From positions 1,426,001 through 1,490,000 of the forward strand of contig NZ_JACHBS010000001.1 in assembly GCF_014200395.1 (NCBI RefSeq): a stretch of 64,000 nucleotides of DNA, written 5' to 3'. How positions within the stretch are numbered: position 1 is the first letter of the stretch; each line of letters begins with the position of its first letter. This document shows, in pieces, positions 49,074-58,762 of the stretch. The notes under the pieces were generated by a model, which was not told the DNA's origin, did not search any database, and worked only from the letters and a program-made list of their open reading frames with translations. Source of the DNA: Microcella frigidaquae (GTDB taxonomy: Bacteria; Actinomycetota; Actinomycetes; Actinomycetales; Microbacteriaceae). The translations under genes were made by a program, and so were the position numbers.

Positions 49074-50430
49074 TGACGGGCCTCTCTTTCGGGAGCTCGT
49101 AGAGCACCCGGCGCTGACGCAGCACGAGTGCGGTTCCGAGGGTGAGCGGGCCGAGCCGGCCCAGGAACATGAGCAGCATGAGGATGAGCTGGCCCGCGGG
49201 CGGCAGGGCCGAGGTGATGCCCGTGCTGAGGCCGACCGTGCCGAAGGCCGACACCACCTCGAACAGCAGAACATCGAGGTCGAGGTGGGTCATGACCATG
49301 AGCGCGATGGTCGCGCTCATCACCGCCGCCATCGAGAGCAGGGTGATGGTGATGGCCTCGCGGTGCACGGCGCGAGAGAGGCGCTTGCCGAAGATGTTGA
49401 CGGCGCCCTCACCGCGCAGCTCGGTGATGATGATGAACAGCAGCACGGCGAAGGTCGTGACCTTGATGCCGCCCGCGGTGCCGGCGGGGCCGCCGCCGAT
49501 GAACATCAGCACGTCCATGACGAGCCACGATTCACTCGTCATCTGACCGATGTCGATCGAGTTGAAGCCGGCGGTGCGGGTTTGCACCGAGTGGAAGAAC
49601 GCGACCAGCACCCGGTCGACCGGCGACATCAGGCCGATGGTGTCGGGGTTGCTCCATTCGAACGCGGCGATGACGACCGTGCCGAGCACGAGCAGCAGGC
49701 CGGTCATCGCGAGCACGAGGTTGGTGTTCATGCTCCAGTGCAGGGGCCGCCGCAGCTCGCGCCGCAGCTGCAGCAGCACCGGAAACCCGAGGCCGCCGAG
49801 GATCGTGGCGATGCACATCGGCAGCACGATGATCGGATCGGTGGCGAAGCCGATCATGTTGTCGCTGAACGGCGCGAAGCCCGCGTTGTTGAACGACGAG
49901 ATGGCGAGGAAGATGCCGCGGCCGATCGCGGTCGGCAGGGCGACCCCGTAGCCGAGCCAGAACTGCAGCGTCAGGATGACCGCGACGATCGCCTCGATGA
50001 CGAGGGAGACCAGCAGGATGCCCCGCGCGAGCCGCGCCGCGTCACCCGTGGTGACGCCCCGGTTCTCGGCGCCCGCGAGCATGCGCCCTCGCAGAGTGAC
50101 GCGCCGCAGCAGCGCGAGACCGATGAGCGAGGCGACGAGCATGATGCCGAGGCCGCCGATCTGGATGAAGGCGACGATGACGGCGTGCCCGAACGGCGAC
50201 CAGACGGTCGCCGTGTCGACGACGATGTGCCCCGTCACGCACACGGCCGAGACCGCGGTGAATGCTGCCTGCAGCAGGGTCACCTCGACGCCGGGGGCGT
50301 GCGCGATGGGCAGGGAGAGCAGGGCTGTCGCGAGGAGGATAGCCCCGAGGAATCCGAGCACCACCACCTGGGGCGGGTTGACACGGATGCGGAATGCTGA
50401 GCGTCGCTGGGGCGCCCTCGAAAGAGGCAC
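49066..50430 (-). CDS. ktrB: TrkH/KtrB family potassium uptake membrane subunit
   Basis: A 454-residue K+ transporter with four pore loops, each with a glycine: VCVTGH near 67, NNAGF near 184, TRTAGF near 300 and GTVGLSTG near 413. About eight membrane helices flank them. It imports K+ (possibly with Na+) together with the KtrA-like subunit encoded directly downstream. GTG at 50430 is preceded by TAGAGT six bases upstream, a leaderless layout. Confidence 0.92.
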   Translation of the reverse strand: MPLSRAPQRRSAFRIRVNPPQVVVLGFLGAILLATALLSLPIAHAPGVEVTLLQAAFTAVSAVCVTGHIVVDTATVWSPFGHAVIVAFIQIGGLGIMLVASLIGLALLRRVTLRGRMLAGAENRGVTTGDAARLARGILLVSLVIEAIVAVILTLQFWLGYGVALPTAIGRGIFLAISSFNNAGFAPFSDNMIGFATDPIIVLPMCIATILGGLGFPVLLQLRRELRRPLHWSMNTNLVLAMTGLLLVLGTVVIAAFEWSNPDTIGLMSPVDRVLVAFFHSVQTRTAGFNSIDIGQMTSESWLVMDVLMFIGGGPAGTAGGIKVTTFAVLLFIIITELRGEGAVNIFGKRLSRAVHREAITITLLSMAAVMSATIALMVMTHLDLDVLLFEVVSAFGTVGLSTGITSALPPAGQLILMLLMFLGRLGPLTLGTALVLRQRRVLYELPKERPVIG

Positions 50431-50436
50431 CCGCAG

Positions 50437-50442
50437 ACTCTA
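50437..50442 (-). promoter_or_regulatory. -10 hexamer of the Ktr operon
   Basis: TAGAGT on the minus strand, six bases before the GTG at 50430, without a ribosome binding site. Confidence 0.5.
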
Positions 50443-50555
50443 GTCCTGCGCCGCCCGAATGCAAGTCGGCGCGGGTAGGCCCGTTCGTTAGGGTTGGAAT
50501 GGCTCGGAGCGCCGCGGGGCGGCGTGCGAGCATCCGCCCCCGTCGAAAGGCCGTC

Positions 50556-51791
50556 GTGACCACCTCCACCGGCACCCGTCCGTCGCTCGCCGCCTGGCGC
50601 CTCGCCGTCTTCGCGGTGTTCGCCATCAACGGGCTCGCGATGGCCACCTGGTTCGCGCGCACGCCCGCCGTGCGCGACGCGCTCGACGTGCGCACCGACG
50701 AGTTCGGGTTCCTGATCATGGGCATGGCCGGCGGCTCGATCATCGGCCTGCTCGCCTCGTCGCACATCATCGCCCGCATCGGCTCGCGCACGACGATCCT
50801 GATCGCGCTGCTGACGAGCCTCGGCGCGCTCGCCGTCATGGGCTTCGGCGCGGCCACCCTGCAGAGCTTCGCGGTCACCTTCATCGGCCTCGCGCTGTTC
50901 GGTGCCGCCTCGGGCCTCACCGACGTCGCGATGAACGTCGAGGGCGCGGGCGTCGAGCAGGCGCAGGGCCGCAGCATCATGCCGTGGTTCCACGCCTCGT
51001 GGAGCCTCGGCACGATCACCGGTGCGGGCATCGCCGCCGGGGTCAGCGCCCTGAACATCGGCGTGGATGCGCACACCGCTTTCATGGCGCTCGTGCTCGG
51101 TGCCGCCGCGCTCGTCGTCGTGCGGTACCTGCCGAAGAACCGCGCCCTGCCCGGTCTCGACGACGACGGTGACGGCCCGGCCCGCACGACTTTCGGCGAG
51201 CGCATGGCGATCTGGCGCGAACCGCGCACACTCCTCATCGGCCTCATCGTGCTCGGCATGGCCTTCGCCGAGGGCTCGGCCAACGACTGGCTCGCCCTCG
51301 CGATCGTCGACGACCGCGGGGCCGACGAGGCCACCGGCGCGCTGGCCTTCACGCTCTTCGCCGTCGCCATGACGGCCGGCCGGATCGGCGGGGTGTGGGT
51401 GCTCGACCGTTTCGGCCGCGTGCCGGTGCTGCGCGCCTCGGCGCTGCTCGCGTTCGCAGGCCTGGCCCTGCTGATCACGGTCGACAATCCGATCGCGGCG
51501 GGCATCGGCATCGTCGCGTGGGGCCTCGGTGCGTCGCTCGGGTTCCCCGTCGGAATGTCGGCCGCCGCCGACGACCCCGCCAAGGCCGCCGCCCGCGTTT
51601 CGGCTGTCGCGACCGTTGGTTACTTCGCCTTCCTCGTCGGACCGCCGCTCATCGGGTTCCTCGGCGAAGCGGTTGGGCTGCTCACCGCCTTCTGGATCGT
51701 GCTCGTGCTCATCGGGGTCGCGTTCGTCGCAACGCCCGCGGCGCGCGAGGTCGGTGCGGCGGCCGGTTCCGAGCGGGTCGCTGCGCACTAG
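50556..51791 (+). CDS. MFS transporter (YbjJ/sugar-permease-like)
   Basis: A 411-residue membrane protein with about twelve helices. WFARTPAVRDALDV near 32 and LTDVAMNVEGAGVEQ near 126 are typical of the YbjJ/FucP-like MFS branch. Substrate unknown. The GTG at 50556 is preferred because GAAAGG is at Shine-Dalgarno distance; an in-frame ATG at 50499 would add 19 residues of atypical sequence. Divergent from the potassium operon. Confidence 0.82.
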   Translation: MTTSTGTRPSLAAWRLAVFAVFAINGLAMATWFARTPAVRDALDVRTDEFGFLIMGMAGGSIIGLLASSHIIARIGSRTTILIALLTSLGALAVMGFGAATLQSFAVTFIGLALFGAASGLTDVAMNVEGAGVEQAQGRSIMPWFHASWSLGTITGAGIAAGVSALNIGVDAHTAFMALVLGAAALVVVRYLPKNRALPGLDDDGDGPARTTFGERMAIWREPRTLLIGLIVLGMAFAEGSANDWLALAIVDDRGADEATGALAFTLFAVAMTAGRIGGVWVLDRFGRVPVLRASALLAFAGLALLITVDNPIAAGIGIVAWGLGASLGFPVGMSAAADDPAKAAARVSAVATVGYFAFLVGPPLIGFLGEAVGLLTAFWIVLVLIGVAFVATPAAREVGAAAGSERVAAH

Positions 51792-51834
51792 CGTTGTCGC
51801 ACCGGGCCCCTCCCGGCAGCGGATGCTCCGCCTC

Positions 51835-51840
51835 TAGGCT
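51835..51840 (+). promoter_or_regulatory. -10 hexamer of SDR gene
   Basis: TAGGCT stands six bases before the ATG at 51847, in the 55-bp gap after the MFS gene. Confidence 0.5.
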
Positions 51841-51846
51841 CCTCGC

Positions 51847-52668
51847 ATGACGAGCCCCACGACCGCACGCCCCGCCCTGCCCGCCGACCTCGATCTGACC
51901 GGTCGCGCGGCCCTCGTCACGGGGTGCGGATCGGCCTCGGGCATCGGCTTCGCCACCGCTCGCGCGCTCGCCGAGCGGGGTGCCCGCGTCGTGATGACGG
52001 CCACGACCGACCGCATCGAGCATCGTGTCGCCGAGCTGGCCGCCGCGGGGTTCGCGACGCACGGGGTCGTCGCGCGGCTCGAGACCGAGCAGGGCGCGAC
52101 CCGGGCCGTCGCAGCGGCGGTCGGGGCGGTGGGCGAGCTCAGCATCCTCGTCAACAACGCGGGCATGGTGGCGGTCGGCGAGGAGATGCCGCGCGGCGAC
52201 ATCGGCATGAGCGTCGACGAGTGGCGGAGCGCGGTCGACGTGAACCTGACGAGCGTGTTTCTCGTCACGCGCGCGCTGGTGCCGGCGATGCGGGATGCTG
52301 GGTGGGGCCGCATCGTCACCGTCGCCTCAACAACCGGGGCCGTGCAGGCGGCGCGCGATGACCTCGGCTATGCGACCGCCAAAGCCGGCGTGCTCGGCTT
52401 CACCCGCGGACTCGCCGTCGATGAAGCGCGTCACGGGATCACCGTGAACGCGGTGGCGCCCGGCTGGATCGCCACCGGATCCCAGCTGCCCCAGGAGGCG
52501 CAGGAGGGCGAACTGGTGCCGCTCGGCCGAAGCGGCCGGCCCGACGAGGTCGCCAGCGCGATCGCGTGGCTCGCCTCTCCGGGAGCGAGCTACGTCACCG
52601 GCCAGTTGCTCGTCGTCGACGGCGGCAATTCGACGGCCGAAGAACGCCGCCCCGGCCTCTGGTCATAA
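51847..52668 (+). CDS. SDR family oxidoreductase
   Basis: A 273-residue classical SDR, FabG-like. [12 protein letters not shown] near residues 25-36 has a two-residue expansion of the glycine motif; NNAG is near 103, the catalytic serine in TVASTTG near 160, and YATAK near 174. Reaction is NAD(P)-dependent carbonyl reduction or alcohol oxidation; substrate unknown. It is convergent with the heme operon, 33 bp from hemD, and marks the left edge of the more GC-biased codon use. Confidence 0.83.
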   Translation: MTSPTTARPALPADLDLTGRAALVTGCGSASGIGFATARALAERGARVVMTATTDRIEHRVAELAAAGFATHGVVARLETEQGATRAVAAAVGAVGELSILVNNAGMVAVGEEMPRGDIGMSVDEWRSAVDVNLTSVFLVTRALVPAMRDAGWGRIVTVASTTGAVQAARDDLGYATAKAGVLGFTRGLAVDEARHGITVNAVAPGWIATGSQLPQEAQEGELVPLGRSGRPDEVASAIAWLASPGASYVTGQLLVVDGGNSTAEERRPGLWS

Positions 52669-52701
52669 CCGCCGCCGATCATTGAAAGCGGATGCGGCAC
52701 C

Positions 52702-53475
52702 CTACGACGTGACGGCGGGACGGCTGTCGTCGCGGTTCGTGACGTGGTCGACGAGCGCGCGCACAAGCCCCGCGGCGGAGCGTTCCTCGGCGATGCGGTG
52801 GACCGGCAACCCTGCTTCGCGCGCGTCGACAGCGGTGCGGGGGCCGATACACACGATAACCGTGTCGTCGGGCAGGGGTGCGAACTGCTGCGCAAGCTGC
52901 CGCGCGATGCTGCCCGAACTGACAACGATCGCGCCGATGCGGCCGGCCGCGATGTCGGCCGCAACCGTTGCCCCGGCAGTGACCCCGACCGTGCGATAGG
53001 CCGGCACCGAACGCACCTCAAGCCCACGCGCGGTCAAGCCGCGCACGAGAGTTGGCTCGGCGATCGCGCTCTGTGGAATCAAGACCGCACCCTGCTCGGC
53101 GGTGCCCGGCCACTCCGCAACAAGACCCCGCGCCGAATGATCACCGGGAACGAAGTCAACCGAATACCCGGCGGCGTGCAGTGCCTGCGCCGTGCCGTCG
53201 CCGACGGCAGCTACCCGGGTGGTCGGAGGAACGCGCACCCCGTGGCGGGCCAGCACCTCCACCGTGGTGGCGCTGGTCACCACGAGCCAGCCGTACGAGC
53301 CCGCCTGAAGTGCCTCCAGTTCGCGAGCGAGTCGTTCGGGCTCGCTCGAGGGCGCGAAGGTGATCAGGGGTGCGATGACCGGCTCGGCTCCCTGGGCGCG
53401 CAACTGCGCGGCGATGCCGTCACCCCGTGCGCCGCCGCGCGGCACAAGCACGCGCCAGCCGAGGAGGGGCGTCAC
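52702..53475 (-). CDS. hemD: Uroporphyrinogen-III synthase
   Basis: A 257-residue UroS converting hydroxymethylbilane to uroporphyrinogen III. LVPRGG, EPVIAPLI, VTSATTVEVL, VPAYRTVG, VSSGSIARQ and CIGPRTA are the family blocks of the two HemD lobes. It is last in the eight-gene operon. The start is GTG 53475 or the adjacent in-frame GTG 53478 that overlaps the hemL stop (TAGTG). A close paralogue lies at 34094-34933. Confidence 0.93.
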   Translation of the reverse strand: MTPLLGWRVLVPRGGARGDGIAAQLRAQGAEPVIAPLITFAPSSEPERLARELEALQAGSYGWLVVTSATTVEVLARHGVRVPPTTRVAAVGDGTAQALHAAGYSVDFVPGDHSARGLVAEWPGTAEQGAVLIPQSAIAEPTLVRGLTARGLEVRSVPAYRTVGVTAGATVAADIAAGRIGAIVVSSGSIARQLAQQFAPLPDDTVIVCIGPRTAVDAREAGLPVHRIAEERSAAGLVRALVDHVTNRDDSRPAVTS

Positions 53476-53477
53476 CA

Positions 53478-54851
53478 CTACGACGCCGCCGGGGCCTTTG
53501 CAGCGGCCGCCGCCTTCGCGGCGGGCACGGCGGCGGCCAACACCCGTTCGACGGCCGTGGCGTCGTGCGCGGCCGAGACAAACCAGGCCTCGTACACGCT
53601 CGGCGGCAGAGAAACCCCGTGGTCGAGCATCGCGTGAAAGAACGGACCGAAGCGGAACACGTCTTGATCTTGCGCTTCGGCGTAGTTCTGCGGTGCGGTG
53701 TCGCGGAAGAAGATCGAGAACTGCGAACCCGTCCACGCCACCGTGTGGGCAACACCTTCAGCGCTGAGGGCCGACGAGAGTCCGTCGGCAATCTCGTGGG
53801 CGACCCGCGGCAGGTACTCGTACACTTCCGGGCCAGCGCCACGCAGCATCGCCGCACCCGTCGCGACGGCAACGGGGTTTCCGCTGAGCGTGCCCGCCTG
53901 GTAGACGGGGCCGAGGGGGGCGAGCAGGTCAAGAATGTCGGCCCGACCGCCGAGCCCGGCGAGGGGCAGTCCGCCGCCGATGATCTTGCCGAAGGTGGTG
54001 AGGTCCGCGTCGTACGGCACCCCTTCACGCTCTTCGAGCCCCCACCAGCCTGCCGCGCTCGCACGGAAGCCGGTCATCACCTCGTCGGCGATCAGCAGGG
54101 CGCCGTGAGCGTGCGCGGTGTCGGCAAGCAGCCTATTGAAGCCCGGCTTTGGCGGCACAACCCCCATGTTGGCGGCGGCGGCCTCGGTGATGATCGCGGC
54201 GATACGGTCGCCATGCGCCGCGAACACCTCGGCGAGCGCATCCTCATCGTTGTACGGAATCACGATCGTCTGGGCGGCCGTCTCGGGCGTAATCCCCGCC
54301 GAACCAGGAATACCGAGGGTCGCGATCCCCGAGCCGGCCTCCGACAGCAGCGAGTCGGAGTGCCCGTGATAGTGCCCGGCGAACTTCACCAACAGCGGTC
54401 GCCCGGTCGCCCCACGGGCGAGACGAATGGCCGTCATGGTCGCCTCGGTGCCGGTCGACACCAGACGCAGCTTCTCGATGCCGCGACGCTCAGCTCCGTC
54501 TGGCCCGGTCAGGGTCAGACGGTCAAGCACCAGTTCGGCGAGTTCAACCTCGCCGGTCGAGGCGGCGCCGAATCCGAGCCCACGGTCAACGGCGGCGTGA
54601 GCGGCCGCAATAACCTCCGGATGCGCATGGCCGAGCAGTGCGGGCCCCCACTGTCCGACGAGATCCACGTATTCGGTGCCCTCCACGTCGACCACGTAGG
54701 GGCCGCGGCCGCTCGCCAAGAAGACCGGAGTTCCGCCAACCGAGCGGAAGGCGCGCACCGGCGAGTTGACGCCCCCGGGGGTGACCCGCAGTGCGCGGTC
54801 GAACGCTTCGGCGTTCGTGGTGGGCGTGCGGCCCGAGATGAAGCGCGTCAT
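53478..54851 (-). CDS. hemL: Glutamate-1-semialdehyde 2,1-aminomutase
   Basis: A 457-residue class III aminotransferase-fold enzyme making 5-aminolevulinate from glutamate-1-semialdehyde. [14 protein letters not shown] near 27, [10 protein letters not shown] near 67, [11 protein letters not shown] near 246 and the PLP lysine in [12 protein letters not shown] near 279 match HemL. It takes the product of glutamyl-tRNA reductase encoded by the divergent hemA. The ATG overlaps the hemB stop by 4 bp. Confidence 0.95.
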   Translation of the reverse strand: MTRFISGRTPTTNAEAFDRALRVTPGGVNSPVRAFRSVGGTPVFLASGRGPYVVDVEGTEYVDLVGQWGPALLGHAHPEVIAAAHAAVDRGLGFGAASTGEVELAELVLDRLTLTGPDGAERRGIEKLRLVSTGTEATMTAIRLARGATGRPLLVKFAGHYHGHSDSLLSEAGSGIATLGIPGSAGITPETAAQTIVIPYNDEDALAEVFAAHGDRIAAIITEAAAANMGVVPPKPGFNRLLADTAHAHGALLIADEVMTGFRASAAGWWGLEEREGVPYDADLTTFGKIIGGGLPLAGLGGRADILDLLAPLGPVYQAGTLSGNPVAVATGAAMLRGAGPEVYEYLPRVAHEIADGLSSALSAEGVAHTVAWTGSQFSIFFRDTAPQNYAEAQDQDVFRFGPFFHAMLDHGVSLPPSVYEAWFVSAAHDATAVERVLAAAVPAAKAAAAAKAPAAS

Positions 54852-55876
54852 GAGACGAGTCCTTTCTGCACGAGGTCGAGGGCCGCGTAACTGAGCACAA
54901 CGTCGGCCCCGGCTCGGCGAATCGATACGAGCCCTTCGAGTTGCGCGCGGTCACCGTCGAGCCAGCCGTTCTGCGCGGCGGCCGCGATCATCGCGTACTC
55001 GCCCGACACCATGTACGCCCACACGGGCACGGTCGACCGGTCGGCGACCTGCCGCAGCACGTCGAGGTAGGCGAGGGCGGGTTTGACCATGACGATGTCG
55101 GCCCCCTCGTCGAGGTCGAGCAGGGCTTCGCGCACCCCCTCACGCCCGTTGGCGGGGTCGAGCTGGTAGGTGCGACGGTCGCCGGTGAGCTGCGATTCAA
55201 CGGCGTCGCGGAACGGTCCGTAGAAGGCGGAGGCGTACTTCGCCGAGTAGGCAAGGAGGGCGACGTCGGTGTGTCCGGCCGCGTCGAGCGCGGCCCGCAC
55301 CGCCGCCGTCTGACCGTCCATCATGCCGCTGAGTCCGAGCAGGTGCGAGCCGGCCTCAGCCTGGGCGATCGCCATCGCCGTGTACCGCTGCAGGGTCGCA
55401 TCGTTGTCGACATGGCCCCGAGCATCCAGGACCCCGCAGTGCCCGTGGTCGGTGAACTCGTCGAGGCAGAGATCGGTCTGCACCACGAGCGCGTCTCCAA
55501 CCTCGGCGACGATGGCGCGGGTCGCCACATTGAGAATGCCGTCAGGATCGGTCGCGCCTGACCCGATGGCGTCACGCGTCGCCGGAACCCCGAACAGCAT
55601 GACCCCGCCGAGGCCTGCCTGCGCGGCCTCGGCGACAATGCGCCGCAGACTGTCGAGCGAGTGCTGCTGCACGCCCGGCATCGACGCAATCGGCTGCGGA
55701 TGCTCCAGGCCCTCCCGCACAAAAAGGGGCAGTACCAGGTGCCGCGGGCGCAGATCGGTCTCGCTGACCAGTCGCCGCATGGCGGCGCTCTGACGCAATC
55801 GGCGGGGGCGGATGCTCGGGGCCAGGGCGGCCGTGACAACGTCGTGCCGGAAGGCGTCGTGTGCGGCCGCGGTCAC
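54848..55876 (-). CDS. hemB: Porphobilinogen synthase (5-aminolevulinate dehydratase)
   Basis: A 342-residue ALAD condensing two aminolevulinates into porphobilinogen. The Schiff-base lysine lies in [13 protein letters not shown] near 262. In [14 protein letters not shown] the zinc-ligand cysteines of zinc-type enzymes are partly replaced by Asp/Glu, pointing to a magnesium/potassium-type enzyme (inference from family rules). GTG start overlaps the hemC stop. Confidence 0.95.
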   Translation of the reverse strand: MTAAAHDAFRHDVVTAALAPSIRPRRLRQSAAMRRLVSETDLRPRHLVLPLFVREGLEHPQPIASMPGVQQHSLDSLRRIVAEAAQAGLGGVMLFGVPATRDAIGSGATDPDGILNVATRAIVAEVGDALVVQTDLCLDEFTDHGHCGVLDARGHVDNDATLQRYTAMAIAQAEAGSHLLGLSGMMDGQTAAVRAALDAAGHTDVALLAYSAKYASAFYGPFRDAVESQLTGDRRTYQLDPANGREGVREALLDLDEGADIVMVKPALAYLDVLRQVADRSTVPVWAYMVSGEYAMIAAAAQNGWLDGDRAQLEGLVSIRRAGADVVLSYAALDLVQKGLVS

Positions 55877-56838
55877 GGGGTTCCTCCGAGCGGGGCGAGG
55901 TCGGCGGCTCCCAGCTGCAGCAGTTCGTCGACCACGCGGTGGGCGGCATCGAGTGCCGGGGTGGTGGTGTCGTCAAGGTAGAGAGCGTGCGCGCTCGACA
56001 CCTGCTCGCCGGTTTCGGGCGAGTACACCCGCGCCGCGAGAAACAGCATGCCGCCGTCGATGAAAGCGTGGGCGCCAAGCGGGGCCGAACAGCCGGCTTC
56101 GAGCAGACGAAGCACCGCGCGTTCAGCGTCGACGGCGAGCCGCGTCGAGCGGTGATCGATGGCCTGCAGGGCCGCCTGAAGCGGACCGCGCAGGCCAAGC
56201 CGCGTTTCGACGGCGAGCGCCCCCTGGCCGGGGGCCGTGGGCCAACCGTCGATGCCGAAATGTTCGGTGATGACGCCGTCACGCCCAATGCGTTCGAGAC
56301 CGGCTGCGGCGAGTACGACCGCGTCAAGGTCAGCCTCGACGCCGTCGCGGTCGCCGAGCACGCGAGCGATGCGGGTGTCGACGTTGCCGCGCAGGTCGAC
56401 AATCTGCAGGTCAGGTCGACGACGCCGCAGTTGGGCGCGGCGGCGAGGCGAGCCCGTACCGACCCGCGCACCGTCGGGTAGCGCGTCGAGGAGGACACCG
56501 TCGCGGCTGACCAGCGCGTCGCGAGCGTCAGCCCGTTTCGGCATGGCCGCGACGACGAGCCCGTCATGCGGGGTCGTCGGCAGATCTTTCAACGAGTGCA
56601 CGACCACGTCGCAATCGCCCGCAAGCAAGGCTTCACGCACCGCGGCGACGAAGACACCAACACCGCCCATGCTGGCCAGCGACGCCGTCGAGGTGTCTCC
56701 GTGGGTGGTGATCGGAACCAGCTCGACGGGGCTACCGGTTCGGGCCGCGATCGAGTCGGCCACCCGCTGCGATTGCGCGAGGGCGAGCGCACTCCCGCGC
56801 GTGCCGAGCCGGATCGGGGCGGTCTCGGCAGCGCTCAC
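55873..56838 (-). CDS. hemC: Hydroxymethylbilane synthase
   Basis: A 321-residue porphobilinogen deaminase. GTRGSALALAQSQ near 12, VVHSLKDLPT near 80 and the dipyrromethane-cofactor cysteine in LEAGCSAPLGAHA near 250 are intact. It links four porphobilinogens into hydroxymethylbilane for HemD. The GTG at 56838 overlaps the hemH stop (GTGA); a longer in-frame extension upstream lies inside hemH and is rejected. Confidence 0.95.
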   Translation of the reverse strand: MSAAETAPIRLGTRGSALALAQSQRVADSIAARTGSPVELVPITTHGDTSTASLASMGGVGVFVAAVREALLAGDCDVVVHSLKDLPTTPHDGLVVAAMPKRADARDALVSRDGVLLDALPDGARVGTGSPRRRAQLRRRRPDLQIVDLRGNVDTRIARVLGDRDGVEADLDAVVLAAAGLERIGRDGVITEHFGIDGWPTAPGQGALAVETRLGLRGPLQAALQAIDHRSTRLAVDAERAVLRLLEAGCSAPLGAHAFIDGGMLFLAARVYSPETGEQVSSAHALYLDDTTTPALDAAHRVVDELLQLGAADLAPLGGTP

Positions 56839-58100
56839 GGCTGCAAACCTGAGATCGCCGGTTTGAAGCCGGCGCGCACGTTTTCGCAGCAGCCCGGACG
56901 GCACACGTCGTACCAGGGTCCGAGAGTGGTCTCACGCACCCGCTCGTTACTGGGGGTGCCCTTCAGTCGCTCCTCGATGAGGTCGACGAGCCCGCTGACG
57001 TAGACCGGGTCGACACCGGGAGTCGGCACACGCACGGCACGCAGACCATGCTCCTCGCAGGTCTCGAGCGCCTCGGTGTCGAGGTCCCACATGACCTCCA
57101 TGTGGTCACTGACGAAGCCGACCGGCACGATCACAATCGCTGTGGCACCCGAGGCGGCGTGGTCGGCGATCGCATCGTTGATGTCGGGCTCGAGCCACGG
57201 CTGGCTGGGGGGGCCCGAGCGGCTCTGGTAGACGAGTTGCCAGTCAACGTCGGGCAGCGCGGGGTACTCGTCGCGCAGTTCGGCGAGCGCCTTGCGCATG
57301 ATCACCTCGCTCACGGCGAGATGCTGAGCGGCGTACGCTCCCCCCTCGCCCCAGTCGACGTCGCGCGGGCCGCTCCGTTCGGCGTCGGCCGTCGGAATGC
57401 TGTGGGTGGCAAACAGTACGCGCGTTGTGGTGAGGTCAACGCCGTCGTTCAGGAACGTGCGCAGAGCATCCACGACGCCGGTGACGAAGGGCGCGACGAA
57501 GCCGGGCGCGTCAAAGAATTGGGCCACCTTGTCGATGCGCACCTGACCCCACAGGCCGGTCTCGTCGAGGGCGCGAGCGAAATCTTCGCGGTACTGCCGG
57601 CAGCTCGAGAAGCTGGAGTACGCGCTGGTGGCGAGACCCAAGATTGTGCGGTGACCGTCATCGAAGGCCTGCTGCAGCGCTTCGGGGAGGTACGGGCTCC
57701 AGTTGCGGTTGCCCCAGTAGACCGGCAGGCCGAGTCCACGGCGGTCAACCTCAGCTTGCAGGGCAGCCTGCAAGTCGCGGTTCTGCTGGTTGATTGGGCT
57801 CACTCCCCCGAAGTGCCGGTAGTGGTGGGCGACCTCTTCGAGACGCTCGTCAGGGATGCCGCGGCCGCGGGTGACGTTGCGCAAGAAGGGGATCACGTCG
57901 TCTTGACCTTCGGGGCCGCCAAAGCCGGCGAGGATCACCGCGTCGTAAGCGACGGGCTGCTCGACACGTCCGGGCACCGCGTAGACCTGCGCCGTGTCAG
58001 TGGCCGCACGAGCGAACTGCTCGCCCTCGTATCGGCCGTCGGTCAGGTCAACAACGACGGCCTTGCCGTCGGGGCCGAGCCCGTTGTTCGTGATGGTCAC
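56835..58100 (-). CDS. hemH: Coproporphyrin ferrochelatase
   Basis: A 421-residue ferrochelatase family protein (CpfC in the coproporphyrin pathway) inserting Fe2+ into coproporphyrin III. PFLRNVTRGRGIP near 70 and FATHSIPTAD near 228 (catalytic histidine) are seen. Four cysteines, one in SSCRQY and three in CRPGCC near residue 400, match the [2Fe-2S] cluster ligands of actinobacterial ferrochelatases. An N-terminal extension of about 45 residues precedes the core. GTG start overlaps hemQ. Confidence 0.93.
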   Translation of the reverse strand: MTITNNGLGPDGKAVVVDLTDGRYEGEQFARAATDTAQVYAVPGRVEQPVAYDAVILAGFGGPEGQDDVIPFLRNVTRGRGIPDERLEEVAHHYRHFGGVSPINQQNRDLQAALQAEVDRRGLGLPVYWGNRNWSPYLPEALQQAFDDGHRTILGLATSAYSSFSSCRQYREDFARALDETGLWGQVRIDKVAQFFDAPGFVAPFVTGVVDALRTFLNDGVDLTTTRVLFATHSIPTADAERSGPRDVDWGEGGAYAAQHLAVSEVIMRKALAELRDEYPALPDVDWQLVYQSRSGPPSQPWLEPDINDAIADHAASGATAIVIVPVGFVSDHMEVMWDLDTEALETCEEHGLRAVRVPTPGVDPVYVSGLVDLIEERLKGTPSNERVRETTLGPWYDVCRPGCCENVRAGFKPAISGLQP

Positions 58101-58762
58101 GCGAGCACCTCCAGAATTTCGTCATCGATCGAGGCCGGGTTCAGGCGCCGGCCGGTAAAGAAGGGAACCTCTTCGCGGACGTGGCGACGCGCTTCGGTGT
58201 AGCGCAGGTCGCGCATCATGTCGACGAGGTCGAGCGCGTTGTCACTTTCGAGCCCGAGCAGCCACTCGTAGTCGCCGAGCGCGAAACTCGCCACGGTGTT
58301 CGCGAGCACCTCGGTGAAGGCGCTGCCCTTGCGGCCGTGCTCGGCGAGCATTTCCCGTCGCTCGGCTTCGGGCAGCAGGTACCACTCGTACGAGCGCACG
58401 AACGGGTACACGCACAGCCACGTTTTCGGCTCTTTGCCCAGCATGAAGGCAGGAGCGTGGCTCCGGCTGAACTCGGCCTGCACGTGCACACCCATCGCGT
58501 TCCAGGTCGGAAGCAGGTTCTGCAGCAGGGGTGCCCGGCGAAGCGTGCGTAAGGCTGCCTGCAGGCCGTCGGGGGTTTCGCCGTGCATCCAGATCATGAT
58601 GTCGGCGTCGGCCCGCAAGCCGCCCACGTCGTAGATGCCGCGAACGGTGACCCCCGTCGCGGTCACCGCCTCCACCGCTTCCGCGACTCCGGCTCCCGTG
58701 CTGGGGCGCAGGGCGTCCCTCTTGAATACGGCGTACAGGGTGTACGCGAGCGTCTCGGTCAT
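58097..58762 (-). CDS. hemQ: Coproheme decarboxylase (chlorite-dismutase family)
   Basis: A 221-residue HemQ/ChdC that converts coproheme to heme b with peroxide. The family block YPFVRSYEWYLLPEAERREML near residues 113-133 includes the catalytic tyrosine region, followed by EHGRKG. Its presence with hemY and hemH, and the absence of hemF/hemN, identify the coproporphyrin-dependent route. It overlaps both neighbours by 4 bp. Confidence 0.94.
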   Translation of the reverse strand: MTETLAYTLYAVFKRDALRPSTGAGVAEAVEAVTATGVTVRGIYDVGGLRADADIMIWMHGETPDGLQAALRTLRRAPLLQNLLPTWNAMGVHVQAEFSRSHAPAFMLGKEPKTWLCVYPFVRSYEWYLLPEAERREMLAEHGRKGSAFTEVLANTVASFALGDYEWLLGLESDNALDLVDMMRDLRYTEARRHVREEVPFFTGRRLNPASIDDEILEVLA

